Part shown: positions 1-9,527 of the stretch, piece by piece
Position numbering within the stretch: position 1 is the first letter of the stretch
Layout: each line of letters opens with the position of its first letter
Source: Lactiplantibacillus paraplantarum
Lineage (GTDB): Bacteria > Bacillota > Bacilli > Lactobacillales > Lactobacillaceae
Reading direction: 5' to 3'
Assembly: GCF_003641145.1 (NCBI RefSeq)
Contig: NZ_CP032744.1
Coordinates: 2,666,001 to 2,730,000 of the forward strand
Length of the DNA: 64,000 nt
The notes under the pieces: model-generated
Told to the model about the DNA's origin: nothing
Seen by the model: only the letters and a program-made list of their open reading frames with translations
The model's database searches: none
Made by a program: the position numbers and the translations under genes

Positions 1-1396
1 AACTCGCAATGGCGGCCTTAGATGTCGACTTAGCCACGTCTTGAATCGCGATCAGGCCAACGATTTGATGGTTTAAGCCAACATACACAACCGTTTTAGC
101 CGCATCCTGGAGCCGAATCGCTTGTCGTTGTAGTTCAGCACTAATTGGTTCATCGGTCAATAATTTATGATTACCGACCACGGCTGCTTGCCCGTCAACT
201 TGGGCCGTCACTCCTTTACCTTCAATGGCTTGGAAATCCGTTGCGGTCGGCGCTGCAACACCAAGCGCCTGGCCACGTTTTAAAATTGCCGCAGCTAACG
301 GATGTTCTGACGCAGCTTCCAAACTAGTTGCCACCCGCAATACTTGGGTTTCATCACCAATCACATCCGTTACTTGTGGTTGACCAACCGTAATTGTACC
401 AGTCTTATCAAAAACCACCGTTTTAACATCATTGACCGCTTCCAAAACCTCACCGTTTTTAATCAAGATCCCCATTTTAGCGCCTCGTCCAGTACCGACC
501 ATTAATGCAGTGGGGGTTGCTAATCCTAACGCACACGGGCACGCAATAACTACGACGGCCACGGCAAAAATCAAGGCATTAGCGAGACTGACACCTAAGA
601 AGACGTACCAAGTCAAAAATGTCATAATCGCAATAATTAACACAATCGGGACAAAAACATCAGAAACTTTATCCGTTAACTTTTGAATCGGTGCATGACT
701 ATTTTGGGCTTTTTTAACGAGTTCAACGATTTGTGCTAGCATTGTTTGATCGCCAACCTTGCTAGCCTTGAACAGAAAGGTCCCATTGCTATTGATTGTT
801 GAACCAATCACTGCATCAGCTACCGTTTTTTGAACCGGCATACTTTCCCCAGTAACCATTGATTCATCAACCGTCGACCGCCCTTCCGTAATGACACCAT
901 CAACTGGAATCTTTTGCCCTGGTTTCACTCGAATAATATCATCAACCACGACCTGGTCCAATGGCACCTTAACAAATTCTTCGTTGCGCAACACTTCTGC
1001 TTCCTTAGCTTGCAAACCAACTAGTTTAGCCACCGCGCTAGAAGCATTGTGTCGCATTCGTTCTTCAAAGACTTGTCCTAGTAAGACAAACGTTGTGACC
1101 AAGGCAGCACTCTCGAAAAAGACCGCCTGACCAGTAGCCATCGCATATAAACTGTAAAAATAAGCCGTTGCAGTTCCAATTGCCACTAACGTATCCATAT
1201 TGGCGTGATGCTTCGTAAATGACGCCCACGCACTCTGCAAAAACGGTCGCGCTGAAACAACCATAATGACGGTCGTCAAAACTAACTGTGTCCAATCGCC
1301 ACCAGGAAGCATCCAACCAAACGGCATTAAAATCATATTAGCTAATAATGGTAAAGAAAAGATTAATGAAATCCAAAACCGCTTTGTTGTATTCAT
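1..1396 (-). CDS. Copper-exporting P1B-type ATPase, N-terminal 465 codons (gene continues past the left edge)
   Basis: Predicted copper-transporting P-type ATPase of the plasma membrane. The translation shows the actuator motif VTGES near residue 182, the membrane metal site CPC near residue 285, and the phosphorylation motif DKTGT near residue 330, which is diagnostic of the P1B class with Cu(I)/Ag(I) preference. It begins at an ATG directly before the first membrane segment ([13 protein letters not shown]), so the usual N-terminal CxxC metal-binding domain is absent. The start overlaps the stop of the upstream cupredoxin gene by four bases (ATGA), indicating translational coupling. The C-terminal part of the nucleotide-binding domain lies outside the window. 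Class is certain; copper rather than silver or another soft metal is inferred from the cupredoxins and the operator sites. Confidence 0.93.
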   Translation of the reverse strand, partial: MNTTKRFWISLIFSLPLLANMILMPFGWMLPGGDWTQLVLTTVIMVVSARPFLQSAWASFTKHHANMDTLVAIGTATAYFYSLYAMATGQAVFFESAALVTTFVLLGQVFEERMRHNASSAVAKLVGLQAKEAEVLRNEEFVKVPLDQVVVDDIIRVKPGQKIPVDGVITEGRSTVDESMVTGESMPVQKTVADAVIGSTINSNGTFLFKASKVGDQTMLAQIVELVKKAQNSHAPIQKLTDKVSDVFVPIVLIIAIMTFLTWYVFLGVSLANALIFAVAVVVIACPCALGLATPTALMVGTGRGAKMGILIKNGEVLEAVNDVKTVVFDKTGTITVGQPQVTDVIGDETQVLRVATSLEAASEHPLAAAILKRGQALGVAAPTATDFQAIEGKGVTAQVDGQAAVVGNHKLLTDEPISAELQRQAIRLQDAAKTVVYVGLNHQIVGLIAIQDVAKSTSKAAIAS

Positions 1397-1665
1397 CCCT
1401 CAATCACCACCTTGCCATGAACCATGTCCATGCCACACCTAAACTGAAATTCACCGGTCTGATCAGTTGGAATCGTCACCGTTTGCGGTTGATCAAGCGG
1501 TAAGTCCATTGCAAAGTCCAACGATTTTGAATGCACGTGTTCCAAACACCCCTGTGTACTTGTTCGGGTAAACGTTAATTGTGCCGGAATAGCCTTTTTT
1601 AAGGTGATTACCGCTGGTTCATAATGACCATTCACGGTAATATTAATATTTTGTTGTGCTGTCAT
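1393..1665 (-). CDS. Small cytosolic-type cupredoxin-like protein (90 aa)
   Basis: Plastocyanin-like (cupredoxin_1) fold protein of the copper operon. The end reads [16 protein letters not shown], and a Cys (GCLEHVHS) and His residues occur earlier, giving Cys/Met/His residues usable as copper ligands. There is no signal peptide or membrane segment. I chose the ATG at 1665 ([10 protein letters not shown]) because GGAGG lies 8 bases before it; the in-frame ATG at 1680 overlaps that ribosome binding site and is probably not used. The gene lies between the membrane-anchored paralogue and the ATPase, with a 14-base gap and a 4-base overlap respectively. A role in handing copper to the ATPase, which lacks its own N-terminal metal-binding domain, is inference. 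Confidence 0.85.
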   Translation of the reverse strand: MTAQQNINITVNGHYEPAVITLKKAIPAQLTFTRTSTQGCLEHVHSKSLDFAMDLPLDQPQTVTIPTDQTGEFQFRCGMDMVHGKVVIEG

Positions 1666-1679
1666 TACCTTAGCCTCCA

Positions 1680-2054
1680 TTATTTAATAATCAATTTGCC
1701 ATGGAACATATCCATACCACACGCCCATTGGTATTCGCCTGGCTTACTAGTGTCAATAGCAATGGCTTCAGCCTGATTTTGCGGTAATTCTTGATTAATA
1801 CCAAAATCGCTAAAAACCACGTGATCCAGACATCCGGACGCGTCTTTGCGTGTAAAGTTCAATATCGCCGGCACGCCCTTTTTCAACACGATCTGTTCCG
1901 GCGAGTAACCACCCTTGACTTCAACATCAACTTGTTGTAAATCAGCAGACGCATCCGCGGTTACCGTTGCCGTAGCGTGCTTACCGAAAAACCACCATAA
2001 GATGAACCCGATTGCTAACAAACCAATTAACAAGACTAACCCTTTAATAACCAT
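1680..2054 (-). CDS. Membrane-anchored cupredoxin-like protein (124 aa)
   Basis: First gene of the copper operon. One N-terminal membrane segment (VIKGLVLLIGLLAIGFILWW) is followed by a short linker and a cupredoxin domain ending CGMDMFHGKLIIK, closely similar to the next gene's product. An upstream Cys-His pair (GCLDHVVF) may complete the metal site. The start at 2054 (MVIKG) has GGAAGG about 9 bases upstream; the in-frame ATGs further upstream sit too close to that site or inside the operator. The N-in topology predicted from the sequence would place the domain outside the membrane. The pair looks like a tandem duplication in which one copy kept a membrane anchor. Confidence 0.85.
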   Translation of the reverse strand: MVIKGLVLLIGLLAIGFILWWFFGKHATATVTADASADLQQVDVEVKGGYSPEQIVLKKGVPAILNFTRKDASGCLDHVVFSDFGINQELPQNQAEAIAIDTSKPGEYQWACGMDMFHGKLIIK

Positions 2055-2086
2055 TAAATTCATTCCTTCCACTTTTTTCCATCGTT

Positions 2087-2096
2087 TACACATGTA
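2087..2096. promoter_or_regulatory. CopY-type operator box 2 (TACACATGTA)
   Basis: Perfect match to TACAnnTGTA, just downstream of the -10 element and 39 bases (start to start) from box 1. No copY-like repressor gene is inside the window; it is presumably elsewhere. Confidence 0.82.
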
Positions 2097-2108
2097 ATCT
2101 ATACAAGT

Positions 2109-2137
2109 ATCTTAGCGCCATCGTTTACAATTGTCAA
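2109..2137 (-). promoter_or_regulatory. Sigma-A promoter of the copper operon
   Basis: On the minus strand TTGACA (2132-2137) is followed, after 17 bases, by TAAGAT (2109-2114). This is near consensus and sits about 55 bases upstream of the first gene. Both elements touch CopY-type operator boxes. Confidence 0.85.
2126..2135. promoter_or_regulatory. CopY-type operator box 1 (TACAATTGTC)
   Basis: Matches the lactic-acid-bacterial cop box TACAnnTGTA at 9 of 10 positions, and overlaps the -35 hexamer of the copper promoter. Confidence 0.75.
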
Positions 2138-2294
2138 CGATAAATATTATTTTTAGGCATAACCCTTAGTTTTTTTAACTACTCATACCAGTTTCTACTA
2201 TAATATGTCTGCTCGTAGGACACTATTTGATGAGCCATCCATTTTGTGCAACTTCCCCCTGCTTGCTAAACTGAGCACGGGCCCCCAACCCAAA

Positions 2295-2340
2295 AGAAGC
2301 CGCTCATTACGTCCAACAATGAACGTAATGAGCGGCTTCT
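2295..2340 (-). terminator. Terminator of the 1378-aa adhesin gene
   Basis: Perfect 18-bp inverted repeat (2295-2312 with 2323-2340, 10-base loop) followed by TTTT on the minus strand. The rest of the 350-base gap between the copper operon and the adhesin shows no coding signal. Confidence 0.85.
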
Positions 2341-2447
2341 GAAATATTGAGCATACCACTTTCACATAAAGGAGCAGATTAATTTACACGTGAAACGTAC
2401 TTGTAGCCTTGCACAATCGATACTAATCTTGATAACTTTAAGGCATA

Positions 2448-5400
2448 CTAATCCCGTTGCTTAAGTTTGACCCAACTGAGAACCGAACTTAACGCTAATA
2501 TGATTACCCCCCAAAGGGATAACTGATTGTCTTGTTCATCAGTCTGAGGTAGAACCTTCGTACGGCCTTGCTTTGGTCCCCGGGGCGTCGCTGGTTGCGC
2601 ACTGACCCAACCAATCCCTGAAGTCGATTTAGTTGTCCCTTGCTGCGACGTATCCACAGCCGAGCTGGTCCGCACCCGCTTTGATTCTTGGTGCGGCACA
2701 TTTGACGTCCCTGGCTGGTCACTTGCTGGATTGAGCGCATCGCCCAATCCGTTCGCTTGATCCGGCCGATTTGGTTGCTCCGGCTGCTCTGGTTGACTCG
2801 TCTGCTCTGGCTGATCCGGCTGCTCTGGCTGATCCGGTTGGTCTGGTTGACTCGGTTGGTCTGGCTGACTCGGTTGGTCCGGCTGATCCGGCTGATCTGG
2901 CTGACTCGGTTGGTCCGGCTGATCCGGCTGACTCGGTTGGTCCGGCTGATCTGGCTGATCCGGTTGGTCTGGCTGACTCGGTTGGTCTGGCTGACTCGGT
3001 TGGTCCGGCTGGTCCGGTTGGTCCGGCTGGTCTGGCTGACTCGGTTGGTCCGGCTGATCTGATAACTGATTGTAAATGACTGTTACCACCTGATCCGCAG
3101 TCGTTGCATTAACTTGTTGTGCCGCAACCGTGGCTAACGTTGCCGTAGCGTCTGCCACGATTGGGGAAATGACGCTGGCCATGGTCGCCGTTGTTACTGG
3201 TACCCAGTCTTGATAGGTCATTTGGCCTGTCACCAAGTCAATCGTCACACTTCGCTGAAACCGAACAGTTTGACGAACCGGTGCCGCAACCTGCGTACCA
3301 TCACCGTAGACGTAGTGAATTGTCCGCGTAACCGTGTGCGTTAAATCAGCTTCACCACTTTCATCCGGGAAGACAATATTAGGATTACCAGGAGCAATCG
3401 GATTCGGATCACTGGGGGTTACCGTGATAGTTCGATGGCCATAAGTCACCATCACTGTTGTTAGATCGGTATCATCGACCGCTACAACCCACGAAGCGAC
3501 AGTTTTAAGATCCGGATCAGTATAACCTTTAGCACCTAAATCTGGTGACGCCACAGCATCAAATTGATTGCGCCCAACTACCGTCCATGCCCGATCGGCT
3601 TGGTTCGTATCAATCAAGCCATCGCCGTTCAAATCATACCCTAAATATTTTCCAGTCTTCTTTTCAATAATCGCCGTTCGCTGGTAAACGACTAATTGTT
3701 GCACGTTTGCCGCAACCGATTGGTGGGTTTGACGATCAATATATGTGATAACCCGCCGTTTATTTTGGTATTCCGTAACAGCTTGCGTTGCTAGGCGATA
3801 ATAGACATTGATCGTCACATCCTTATCATTTACACCAGCAACCATCTGTTCCGGTACTACTTTTAAATCAGGAACCGCGTACCCGTCGCTGCTCAGATCA
3901 GGTGATTTGACCGTCTCGAACCACGGCGCTGATCCAACTAACAGCCAAGCCTCATCCGCTGTCTGGGTATCGACCTGCCCATCCCCATCTGTGTCATATC
4001 CAAGAATGGTGCCATCGTGGGCGATTATCGTTAACAATTCATACTTAATCGTTTGAACCACAGGTTGAACCGCGTCAATCGCTTGCAACGTCCCCGCATC
4101 AAGATAGTTAATCGTTCGTGTAATTGTCCGTTGAGTCGTTTCGACATGCGTTTGTTGCTGATACTTAACGACCACATCAGCATTCATCGTTATACCACCA
4201 CCATTAATGACAACTTCTTGTGCTACGACAACTGGAATATCTGGCGCTTGATAACCCTGCATGGACAAATCTGGGGAAATCACTTGTGCCCATCGCTGAT
4301 AATCAGTTGGATTCACTAACCGCCATGCCAGTGAACCATCACTAGTATCAAAGGCACCGTCGCCATCCGTATCATATCCTAACAACTCGTGAGTTTCGGC
4401 ATTAAGAATCGCTAAGCGCACGACCGGCACCGTTTGAACCACTGATTTAGCAATGGATTTTCCAGTCCGCCCATCTTGATACTGAATCGTCCGTGTAATA
4501 TTTGAATATTCAGGAACCTGCTGCACAGGTGTTACGGGTTCTTGAGATGCTAACACATTTATCCAAGTGGTCGCCGTCTGGTCATTAAATTGATAAGTGA
4601 TCAGATAACGATGTTGACCTGCAACATGCGTATTAACCGCATTCAATCCCGGCAAACGGTTGCCGGCCGCATCTGTAATTGTGATAGTCAATTCGCCAGT
4701 TGTTATCAAATCTTGAAAGCCAGCCAGAGTATCAATAACGGTACCATTCGACTTAATCACTGCAATTAGATAAGCTAACGGATCATCACCAACCATTTGA
4801 CCAAAGCTATAATTATGCTCATTTTGACTCGTAATCATTTCCCAGACCGCACTATCACCATCGCCATAACCATATTGCAAAACTGCCGCCGAATCGACAT
4901 TTTGGTTAGTTGTAAAGACTGCATGTGGTGCAACCATTTTGCCTGCGATGGCCGTCGTATTCTTGATTCGCGTTGCCTGATTAAAATTCCAGACCAAATT
5001 GGACGTGCTACTGGAAAAGCCGCCACCAATTGTTAATTCAGAGGCCCCTGTGACCACGTTATAGATGACCACATCATCGTCAGTAAAACCGGTTGTCCGA
5101 ATACCACTGTGCCAGTCATTTAAATCAATATTTACGGCATAATAATGATGCCCTTGATAACTCCCTAGATCAGTCGTTCCAGACTCGCCAATGAGTGCTT
5201 TTGACAATGTACCACCATTGGTTGCTGGTAAAATCGTGCCTGCACTAACTAACTGATTATAGAAATCACTAATATTGACCTGGGCTTGATTAAACTCACG
5301 GGGATCAGCTAGCGAAGAATTGATTGTGACCGTTGGTACGCCTTTAATGGCACCGTTACCCGTTGGCCGTGGCCTAGAATAATCCATATCCTGATTGGCA

Positions 5401-6584
5401 ACGGATCGATCTACTAATCCGTTACTAGTCGTAAACGTGATTGTATTATTAGTCACTGATAAGCCACCATTCACAATCATATCCCACTCGGAATCTTTCC
5501 CTGGCCGAATCGTTGCGCCCGCATTGATTACGTGCAGCCCACCGCTGATGGTCGCCACACTGCCGTCAAACGAACTATTCACAATTGTAATCCCCGTTAA
5601 AGCAATAATGCGATAGGTGGATAACCAATCTTGGATTAATGCAATTAAAGCCGGCCGACCATACTGTTTGACATACTGCTCGAGATAACTTTTATCAGCC
5701 AAATTCTTCGCCGTTGCTAGAAATGCCGACGCGGTGGCCGTTCGCCCATCACCCGCTTGTTTCACTGTAGCTGCAGTCGCCGTAATCGCTGGCTTAATTT
5801 CTGATACCTTATTCGCTACTGTAGATTGGGCCCCAACGCTTACTTTATCTGACTGCATCTGAGTACTCTTACTCGCTGAAAAAGCCTTTGAAGATTGTTG
5901 ATTGGTTGTCGAATTCGGGACGTCTTTCGCAACCGGTAATAATTCACCACTTGCCGTTGTAACGGATGGTTGCGCTGTAGCAGAATTTGTGAGTTGGGCA
6001 CTCTTAGCATTACTTGTCGCAGTTGACTGCTGACTTGACATTGAATGCTTTCCGGATGGCATTATGGTGCTCGTCGAATTCGACGAACGCTTCGAATTAT
6101 CAGAACTAGCCACTTGACTTGAACTCGTTGAAGCAGACGTCTGACTAGTGCTTGCAGCCGATTCGACCGCTACTGACTCACTCACCCGTTGACCAGAAGT
6201 GGTGGCACTTGTCCTCGCTTCTGATTCTGACTGGCTAGATGTCTGTCGCTGTGATGCACTGTCAGCGACTGGTTGCTTAACAACACCCGCTTGACTTTCT
6301 GTCTCGGTAGCAGCAGTTGTAGATAGTGCTACCGTACTAGTCGAATGTGCAGCCGTCGCGCGCTCACTGTCAGCTGCAGAAGTTACTGAAGTCTTATTTT
6401 TTCCTGCGGATGGGCGCTCATTAGCCACCTTGGGCAAAGCTGCATGCAGCTTTGCCACAACGGCACCTGTTTGACTGGCTTGAACGGCCATTGGTACTAC
6501 ACCCCAACCTAAAATTAAGACACTCGAAAATAACCAAACTTTTGGATGATTAAAACGTTGCTTTTCACGCGAATATCGCATCAT
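2448..6584 (-). CDS. Large sortase-anchored adhesin with choice-of-anchor-A and Mub/MucBP-like repeats (1378 aa)
   Basis: Predicted cell-wall-anchored surface adhesin. In order: a signal segment (about residues 12-37, ending VQAS), a Ser/Thr-rich low-complexity stretch to about 290, and a domain at about 295-600 resembling the choice-of-anchor A fold (GGLHVINAGATIRPG, later GKMVAPHAVF). Four Mub-type repeats follow at about 690-1120, three of them carrying a GYDxxGDGxxDT element. Next is a Pro-Asp-Gln stalk at about 1175-1265, then LPQTDE near 1342, a hydrophobic segment and a basic tail (KLKQRD). LPQTDE is the usual L. plantarum variant of LPXTG. AGGGG stands 7 bases before the first ATG. 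Binding to mucin or another host or plant polymer is family inference. Confidence 0.9.
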   Translation of the reverse strand: MMRYSREKQRFNHPKVWLFSSVLILGWGVVPMAVQASQTGAVVAKLHAALPKVANERPSAGKNKTSVTSAADSERATAAHSTSTVALSTTAATETESQAGVVKQPVADSASQRQTSSQSESEARTSATTSGQRVSESVAVESAASTSQTSASTSSSQVASSDNSKRSSNSTSTIMPSGKHSMSSQQSTATSNAKSAQLTNSATAQPSVTTASGELLPVAKDVPNSTTNQQSSKAFSASKSTQMQSDKVSVGAQSTVANKVSEIKPAITATAATVKQAGDGRTATASAFLATAKNLADKSYLEQYVKQYGRPALIALIQDWLSTYRIIALTGITIVNSSFDGSVATISGGLHVINAGATIRPGKDSEWDMIVNGGLSVTNNTITFTTSNGLVDRSVANQDMDYSRPRPTGNGAIKGVPTVTINSSLADPREFNQAQVNISDFYNQLVSAGTILPATNGGTLSKALIGESGTTDLGSYQGHHYYAVNIDLNDWHSGIRTTGFTDDDVVIYNVVTGASELTIGGGFSSSTSNLVWNFNQATRIKNTTAIAGKMVAPHAVFTTNQNVDSAAVLQYGYGDGDSAVWEMITSQNEHNYSFGQMVGDDPLAYLIAVIKSNGTVIDTLAGFQDLITTGELTITITDAAGNRLPGLNAVNTHVAGQHRYLITYQFNDQTATTWINVLASQEPVTPVQQVPEYSNITRTIQYQDGRTGKSIAKSVVQTVPVVRLAILNAETHELLGYDTDGDGAFDTSDGSLAWRLVNPTDYQRWAQVISPDLSMQGYQAPDIPVVVAQEVVINGGGITMNADVVVKYQQQTHVETTQRTITRTINYLDAGTLQAIDAVQPVVQTIKYELLTIIAHDGTILGYDTDGDGQVDTQTADEAWLLVGSAPWFETVKSPDLSSDGYAVPDLKVVPEQMVAGVNDKDVTINVYYRLATQAVTEYQNKRRVITYIDRQTHQSVAANVQQLVVYQRTAIIEKKTGKYLGYDLNGDGLIDTNQADRAWTVVGRNQFDAVASPDLGAKGYTDPDLKTVASWVVAVDDTDLTTVMVTYGHRTITVTPSDPNPIAPGNPNIVFPDESGEADLTHTVTRTIHYVYGDGTQVAAPVRQTVRFQRSVTIDLVTGQMTYQDWVPVTTATMASVISPIVADATATLATVAAQQVNATTADQVVTVIYNQLSDQPDQPSQPDQPDQPDQPDQPSQPDQPSQPDQPDQPDQPDQPSQPDQPDQPSQPDQPDQPDQPSQPDQPSQPDQPDQPEQPDQPEQTSQPEQPEQPNRPDQANGLGDALNPASDQPGTSNVPHQESKRVRTSSAVDTSQQGTTKSTSGIGWVSAQPATPRGPKQGRTKVLPQTDEQDNQLSLWGVIILALSSVLSWVKLKQRD
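2792..3058 (-). repeat. Tandem repeat encoding the (PDQPSQPDQ)n stalk
   Basis: Short direct repeats built on ccggctgatc/cggttggtct-type units encode alternating PDQP and PSQP tetrapeptides. Repeats like these usually change in number between strains and adjust the reach of the adhesin from the wall. Confidence 0.85.
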
Positions 6585-6715
6585 TACTTGCCCCTGTCAA
6601 TCTTAGTCAAATATCGACATGTTTTGAATTTTAAGGCATAGTATACCCACATTATTAATAGCAAAACGGGGATTTGTATTTACGTGAGAAAAGTTATCTT
6701 CAAAAATACAAATGA

Positions 6716-7477
6716 TTAGTCAGTTCGCGTATTGAGTTGTCGAAATTCTAAAGGTGTCTGACCCGTCTCCTTCTTAAACCGCCTTGAAAAGTCAGCAGCA
6801 TCGTAAAAGCAGAGCTCGCCAGCAATCGCACGAATCGTTAAGTCGGAAGCCAATAGCATATGTTCAGCTTCCTGAATTTTTTTAGCATTGATATAATCGC
6901 GAATCGACATATGCATCTCTTGACTAAATGATCGTCGAACCGCTTCGGGATTACATCGATGATTAATGTGCATCAAGACTTTTTTTACGGATAATTGGTC
7001 GTGCAAGTGAGCATTTGTGTAATACATGACATCTAGTGTAGATTCTAAGTGCGCATTGTAGGCCAACGCATTCGGCTTAGCGATCGCAGCAAAATCACGG
7101 ACAATTTGTACCACTAGCGGTTGGTAGCGCTCCGTTGTAACGGGTAACCGGTCCAGCCAGCGATGGTAATCATTACGCAACTTAACGAACTCATAAATCT
7201 CAGCATGGTTTTGAATACCTTCAAATGCCAACACATCCACCAGTGCGTTTAATTGCAGACGCTTTTCCTCGCTCGATAATTTATTCAACAAATCCCGTGA
7301 ACGCGTCAAATTTTCTTTTGCAAATTGAATTCCTTCTTCGACCTTACCGGCTCGATAAAATCGAATAAAATCTCGTTCTAAGTAACCTAATAGAATCAGT
7401 CCCTTAGTTGTTGGGTGCTGATCATTATAATCTCGCATTTGATGCAAATATTGTACAAATTGTAATTCCGTCCCCAT
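6716..7477 (-). CDS. AraC-family transcriptional regulator (253 aa)
   Basis: The C-terminal 90 residues form a double helix-turn-helix of AraC/XylS type: the first helix pair around YINAKKIQEAEHMLL and the second with the signature AADFSRRFKKETGQTPLEFR. The first 160 residues are a helical effector domain that I do not recognise. AAAGGAG precedes the ATG with good spacing. It lies upstream of the adhesin gene in the same direction with a 131-base gap, so it may regulate that gene, but no shared operator is visible. The family is certain; the ligand and targets are unknown. Confidence 0.9.
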   Translation of the reverse strand: MGTELQFVQYLHQMRDYNDQHPTTKGLILLGYLERDFIRFYRAGKVEEGIQFAKENLTRSRDLLNKLSSEEKRLQLNALVDVLAFEGIQNHAEIYEFVKLRNDYHRWLDRLPVTTERYQPLVVQIVRDFAAIAKPNALAYNAHLESTLDVMYYTNAHLHDQLSVKKVLMHINHRCNPEAVRRSFSQEMHMSIRDYINAKKIQEAEHMLLASDLTIRAIAGELCFYDAADFSRRFKKETGQTPLEFRQLNTRTD

Positions 7478-7655
7478 AACCTACAACTCCTTTATGTCAT
7501 TAGTCAAAATTTATTAACACAAAAATAATGCTCATTTTAACAGATGTCGCCAGGTAATACCATTTACATTTGCCGTCTAACAATTTACAATACTAACTAA
7601 TCCCGCTGTACACTAATGATTCTAGCAAATAATTTTTATTTGACAATCAATCCGC

Positions 7656-7689
7656 AAAAAAAAGGTATCCAATAAAAATCGGATGCCTT
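7656..7689 (-). terminator. Probable terminator downstream of the TfoX-C gene
   Basis: A 9-bp stem with one mismatch (7662-7670 with 7681-7689) is followed on the minus strand by eight T. The remainder of 7478-7822 is AT-rich with no gene visible. Confidence 0.65.
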
Positions 7690-7822
7690 CAACAAACGAC
7701 GCTATTTGGTCGTATTAACCACTTATTAGTGGCCAATTAAAGCGTTCACATTTAACGCGTTGATTAACGCACGACCCTAAGTCTAATCACGGGTCACTGA
7801 ACGCAATCACCAGCACGACCAT

Positions 7823-8086
7823 TTAGGCCAAAGCTCTAAAGTACTGCTTCAAATCTTCACGGGTCGCCGCCGGCAATTGCGGATAAGCACAATCCTCAAT
7901 CGCGCCTTCTAGCGAATAAAGCAACTGAATGCACGCATGTGGATTGACTTTTTTGATTGCTGCAAACGCGGCTTTACTGCCCGCCGCTTCTAGTTCTGTC
8001 GGTGTCGTAATAGCCACTTGCTGCAACTGCTTTGCCAGTGTCGGGCCAATATTTTGTAATCCCGTTAATTCAGCCAATTCTATCAT
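7823..8086 (-). CDS. TfoX C-terminal-domain-like helix-hairpin-helix protein (87 aa)
   Basis: Resembles the stand-alone C-terminal domain of TfoX/Sxy: a helix-hairpin-helix GLQNIGPTLAKQLQQVAI followed by ELEAAGSKAAFAAIKK and LLYSLEGAI. In Gram-negative bacteria TfoX activates competence, but isolated C-terminal domains are widespread in Firmicutes with no proven role. The gene sits 38 bases beyond the stop of the orphan histidine kinase, in the same direction, so the two may be cotranscribed. The family is well supported by the motif pattern; the function is not known. Confidence 0.75.
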   Translation of the reverse strand: MIELAELTGLQNIGPTLAKQLQQVAITTPTELEAAGSKAAFAAIKKVNPHACIQLLYSLEGAIEDCAYPQLPAATREDLKQYFRALA

Positions 8087-8124
8087 ATCCTTTCAACTTA
8101 TAACCTCAGTTTATCACAAATCAA

Positions 8125-9453
8125 TTAAGGCGTAATAACAAGTTCTGCTACAAAATCATTGCTTTCAATACAATAATTAACTAATAATTGATTAGTCGTT
8201 AACTGCTCAATACTACTCAATCCATATCCTAAATGACCTGGCTTAGTTGTAAACCGACTTTTTTTAATTGCTGATAAATCCAGAATTTCATTATTCGGAA
8301 TTTGGTTACGCACGTTAAAGACCACAGTATGGGCATCTTGATTCGTAACGCTGAGCACAACTTGGTGATTACTTCTGATTGCGGCATCAGTCGCATTATC
8401 TAGTAAGTTGCCCAAGATCCGTACTACCTTGATCTGTGGAATGGGCGGTAATTGGATATCTTCCAAAATGACTACGGCTAACTTAACGCCTTGGTTCATG
8501 GCAGCTTCGTATTTAGCATAAATCAAGCCGCTGGCGGTCGGCAATGCCAGCCGGCTTAGACCGGCTAACTCTGATTGTTGATTGAGATGATCACTACCGG
8601 GTAATACTTCCGTCTCAAAATAATTTTTCAAACCCACCATGTCATTATTTTGAATGAACGATGATAAGCTCAATAAGATATTTTGATAATCATGCTTAAA
8701 TAGATGCAGGTCACGATTATGATGGCTGAGCAATTCATTATAGCTCGAAACTTCCAATAATAATTGTGCGTCATTCAAATGGCTATTTTTATTATTAATT
8801 AAATAAAAACCAATGATGCCAAACGTAACACTAGCAGCAATCGCCATGTACGTCTGCGAGTTAACCGTCCACTCCATCGCAAACGCATACGCAATCACGT
8901 AGATAATAAAGAAAAGTAATACTAACAAATAATCGCTTACTTCCACTCGAGCACGTTGCAAAAAATCTGCTGCTGAGGTGCGCACCAACCAGCCATGTGC
9001 CAGAAATGCCAAAATTAGCACTACTGGGATTTCCAGAATGGCCGCCAAAAAAACGTTAAAATCAGCCGTCGCGTTAAAACCGACTGCCTGCCGCAATAAC
9101 ATCGGGGCCGTTGGTGCAATAATTGCCTTAGCCGCCACACCCATAATCGCACTGATCAAACGTTTAACTGCGTTCAAAAAAATCGTGACCGGTAACATTA
9201 GCAACCACTGTGTATACAATAACCTTGAACTCATAAAGGTATTAACCGCCACTAACGGAATAATCAAGAAAAAAACTAGTGGAATTTGCGGAAATAATAA
9301 CGTCCCAACCTCGCCAAAGGCCTGTGCTCCCATAATCATCAATATCCATGCAATACTAATTCGCCAGGTAACGTATTCACGAAAACCAATGAGTAAAAAC
9401 AGCATTTCACAATAACCCGAAATAAGTGACAATACGAAGAAAACCGTTGACAT
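8125..9453 (-). CDS. Orphan AgrC/LamC-type sensor histidine kinase (443 aa)
   Basis: Membrane sensor kinase of the peptide-sensing HPK10 group. The first 215 residues contain about six hydrophobic segments. The H-box is FKHDYQN near residue 254, followed by an N-box (NLLDNATDA) and a G-box (GYGLSS), so the GHKL ATPase domain is complete. The ATG at 9453 (MSTVFF) follows GAGGTGG at good spacing; an in-frame ATG 15 bases upstream precedes that site. No response regulator lies beside it; the downstream neighbour is the TfoX-C protein. It could signal through the LamR-like regulator at 25261-25998, whose own kinase has the same domain plan. Kinase identity is certain, the partner is inference. 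Confidence 0.9.
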   Translation of the reverse strand: MSTVFFVLSLISGYCEMLFLLIGFREYVTWRISIAWILMIMGAQAFGEVGTLLFPQIPLVFFLIIPLVAVNTFMSSRLLYTQWLLMLPVTIFLNAVKRLISAIMGVAAKAIIAPTAPMLLRQAVGFNATADFNVFLAAILEIPVVLILAFLAHGWLVRTSAADFLQRARVEVSDYLLVLLFFIIYVIAYAFAMEWTVNSQTYMAIAASVTFGIIGFYLINNKNSHLNDAQLLLEVSSYNELLSHHNRDLHLFKHDYQNILLSLSSFIQNNDMVGLKNYFETEVLPGSDHLNQQSELAGLSRLALPTASGLIYAKYEAAMNQGVKLAVVILEDIQLPPIPQIKVVRILGNLLDNATDAAIRSNHQVVLSVTNQDAHTVVFNVRNQIPNNEILDLSAIKKSRFTTKPGHLGYGLSSIEQLTTNQLLVNYCIESNDFVAELVITP

Positions 9454-9527
9454 GCAACCACCTCTCATAACATTAATAAGTATTTGTTAAGCTACCTTCC
9501 GAACGTATTAAAGCAAAAAAAATCGCT

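Noticed and set aside
2792..3058. CRISPR-like array
   Set aside because: Repeats are short, directly adjacent, in frame and encode PDQP/PSQP; there are no unique spacers and no cas genes.
2757..3079. Long plus-strand open frames rich in Leu/Arg or Ala/Asp in the adhesin stalk
   Set aside because: They are the complement of the Pro-Asp-Gln repeat; low-complexity translation and no ribosome binding site.
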